In this document: one piece after another, positions 4,208-5,223 of the stretch
Layout of the letters: every line of letters starts with the position of its first letter
Position numbering within the stretch: the first letter of the stretch is position 1
Assembly: GCA_021791135.1 (NCBI GenBank)
Contig: JAJYXD010000083.1
Coordinates: 1 to 5,223, forward strand
DNA from: a bacterium
GTDB taxonomy: Bacteria; Patescibacteriota; Minisyncoccia; UBA6257; GWB1-50-10
DNA length: 5,223 nucleotides
Direction: 5' to 3'
Notes under the pieces: model-generated
What the model was told of the DNA's origin: nothing
The model's database searches: none
The model's input: the letters and a program-made list of their open reading frames with translations, nothing else
Translations under genes and position numbers: made by a program

Positions 4208-4453
4208 CTATGTAATCTCGCTTTTCGGATCTATGCCTTCGGACTTCGCGTACCCACTGGTGGTGATGGGCTTCTTGACTCCGATCCACTTTTCGAGCGT
4301 TCGAATCCCCGCGAACCCAGCTGCGAAGAAGCCCCATGTCAAGGTGTCGAGTCTCCCCGCAAGCAACAAAACCGTCGCGATCCAGAAAATCTCTGCTTTC
4401 AACCCGAGATTTTTTGCCACCAGGTCGAGAAATCGATTCCATAGATTTTTCAT
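4208..4453 (-). CDS. Holin-like membrane protein (81 aa)
   Basis: Begins MKNLWNRFLDLVAKNLGLKA, an amphipathic helix, followed by hydrophobic segments at ~21-33 (EIFWIATVLLLAG) and ~38-51 (TWGFFAAGFAGIR) and a polar C-terminal tail (~58-81). Small size, probably two membrane helices with a charged tail, and an ATGA overlap with the peptidase gene just upstream (4453-4450) fit a holin. A holin makes inner-membrane lesions that release or activate the endolysin. GGAGG six bases before the ATG, inside the peptidase gene's last codons, is the SD. I do not recognise a named holin family, so the role comes from shape and context. Confidence 0.6.
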   Translation of the reverse strand: MKNLWNRFLDLVAKNLGLKAEIFWIATVLLLAGRLDTLTWGFFAAGFAGIRTLEKWIGVKKPITTSGYAKSEGIDPKSEIT

Positions 4454-5070
4454 GCGATCCTCCGTTTCGGGTACACAATCACGTACCCCTCTACATTCGC
4501 CTCGTATTCGGCTTTCCCCATGCGCTCGTTGAAGCCCTTGTTCATGAGCCCGGCACGATCCGGCCAGGGGTCGTTATAGACGAGCTCATCGGCTTCGATG
4601 TCGTACGCGAGCGCGGCCACGTAATGACCCGGCACCTTCAGGCATAACTGTATCGCCGCCCCTGCCTGCAACAGCGCTGTCACTTCTTTCCAGTTTTTCA
4701 ACCACCGGAATTCGGCATCGGCTTCGAACACGGTCCGGACCGCGTAGGGGTAGTACTGAGGCACTCGGTTTTCGGGAATGTTCGCGATCTGTATTCCCGC
4801 GCGTATGCGCTCGAATTCGCGGTCGTTCGAGGGGTCGTTGAAGAAGTCGGTAAGCACTTCTTCCGGCTGCGGCTTGTACCCGCCAGGTGTCAGTATGGTC
4901 ACGAAGTACCCCAAAGCCGCGAGGCAGTTCAAGGCGGATGTGGGTCCGCAGGTTTCGAGAAACCCCTTGCGCTTCTCGATGACCGCCTTCCGCAAAATCT
5001 CCTCTGTCGGGTTATTTAACTGTACGAAATGTCTTTCCCTGTCGTCCCAGAATACAGCTCCTTTTATCAT
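4450..5070 (-). CDS. C39-like papain-fold cysteine peptidase, candidate endolysin
   Basis: A 206-aa protein with the signature of the papain-like C39 peptidase group (as in Peptidase_C39_2). The nucleophile is Cys41 at the head of a helix (ETCGPTSALNCLAALG), with His149 in GHYVAALAYD and Asp167 in YNDPWPD. No clear signal peptide or membrane segment is seen, so it needs help to reach the wall, which suits the holin-like gene coupled behind it. In this setting it most likely cuts peptidoglycan peptide links as the phage endolysin. A protein-processing or other protease role is the alternative. The oxyanion glutamine usual some residues before the Cys is not obvious. SD GGGAGGGG lies just upstream of the ATG at 5070. 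Confidence 0.72.
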   Translation of the reverse strand: MIKGAVFWDDRERHFVQLNNPTEEILRKAVIEKRKGFLETCGPTSALNCLAALGYFVTILTPGGYKPQPEEVLTDFFNDPSNDREFERIRAGIQIANIPENRVPQYYPYAVRTVFEADAEFRWLKNWKEVTALLQAGAAIQLCLKVPGHYVAALAYDIEADELVYNDPWPDRAGLMNKGFNERMGKAEYEANVEGYVIVYPKRRIA

Positions 5071-5085
5071 AGTTCCCCTCCCAGG

Positions 5086-5223
5086 TTACTTGAAAAATAT
5101 TGCGATTACGATCGCAGCGACCGACAATAAAACCCCTCCTATATTCGCGAATATTCCGATCTTCGTGGATTTCTCGACGAGCTGCTTTCCGGGTTTCGCT
5201 TCGAGAGCCTTGATTCGCTTCTC
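5086..5223 (-). CDS. C-terminal part of a coiled-coil plus TM protein (partial)
   Basis: An open minus-strand frame enters from the right edge and ends at TAA 5088-5086, 15 bases before the peptidase start. The 45 visible residues read EKRIKALEAKPGKQLVEKST and then a membrane helix (~22-43, GIFANIGGVLLSVAAIVIAI) ending in FFK. A charged helix followed by one terminal TM and a short positive tail is the plan of XhlA-type phage lysis-associated proteins, but so little is visible that this is only a likeness. It is very likely co-transcribed with the peptidase. Confidence 0.6.
   Translation of the reverse strand, partial: EKRIKALEAKPGKQLVEKSTKIGIFANIGGVLLSVAAIVIAIFFK

Noticed and set aside
3996..4478. 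160-codon open frame on the minus strand
   Set aside because: Its first two thirds cross the holin-like gene and the peptidase end in another frame and read as low-complexity basic protein. Only the last 62 codons, from the GTG at 4184 with its own SD, are credible.
1..5223. CRISPR array, insertion sequence or rRNA
   Set aside because: No regularly spaced repeats, transposase motif or terminal inverted repeats, and no rRNA-like sequence were seen.

Overview
This looks like a piece of a temperate double-stranded DNA phage or prophage. The signs are a tyrosine integrase beside a tRNA-derived attachment-like sequence, a long run of tiny tightly packed genes, and a lysis-type module with a papain-like peptidase, holin-like membrane proteins and a spanin-like gene. 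A spanin-like protein would imply a Gram-negative (outer-membrane) host. The integrase N-terminus reminds me of spirochaete and related integrases, but that is only an impression. Promoters are of sigma-70 type and most internal genes have good Shine-Dalgarno (SD) sequences.

Layout. Bases 1-441, + strand: the tail of an unrecognised gene, coupled by an ATGA overlap to a 121-aa membrane protein. This runs head-on into the integrase, whose stop codon is one base away. Bases 443-1704, - strand: a 408-aa tyrosine recombinase with all catalytic residues, driven by a near-perfect promoter placed so that the mRNA should start on the ATG (leaderless). Bases 1705-2037: non-coding and AT-rich. It holds the 3' half of a tRNA-Gly(CCC) gene, probably the phage attachment site. 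Bases 2038-3038, - strand: a four-gene operon of small unknown proteins (53, 119, 51 and 99 aa). Every junction is an ATGA overlap, and the operon starts from a second promoter of the same leaderless design. Bases 3041-3177: a strong terminator directly behind a second tRNA-like RNA. Bases 3229-5223, - strand: the lysis-type module. In transcription order it reads: C-terminal piece of a TM protein, C39-like peptidase (candidate endolysin), 81-aa holin-like protein, 62-aa and 40-aa membrane peptides, a 140-aa spanin-like protein with a second 113-aa frame nested in it, a 47-aa peptide, and an intrinsic terminator inside that last gene.

Working together: the - strand right half would export and complete lysis. 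The small operon in the middle (two paralogous CxxC mini-proteins) is of unknown role. The integrase and tRNA-Gly segment would handle integration. The main points of interest are the two matched leaderless promoters, the two-frame overlap in the lysis module, the tRNA-derived elements, and a terminator that cuts a reading frame before its stop codon.
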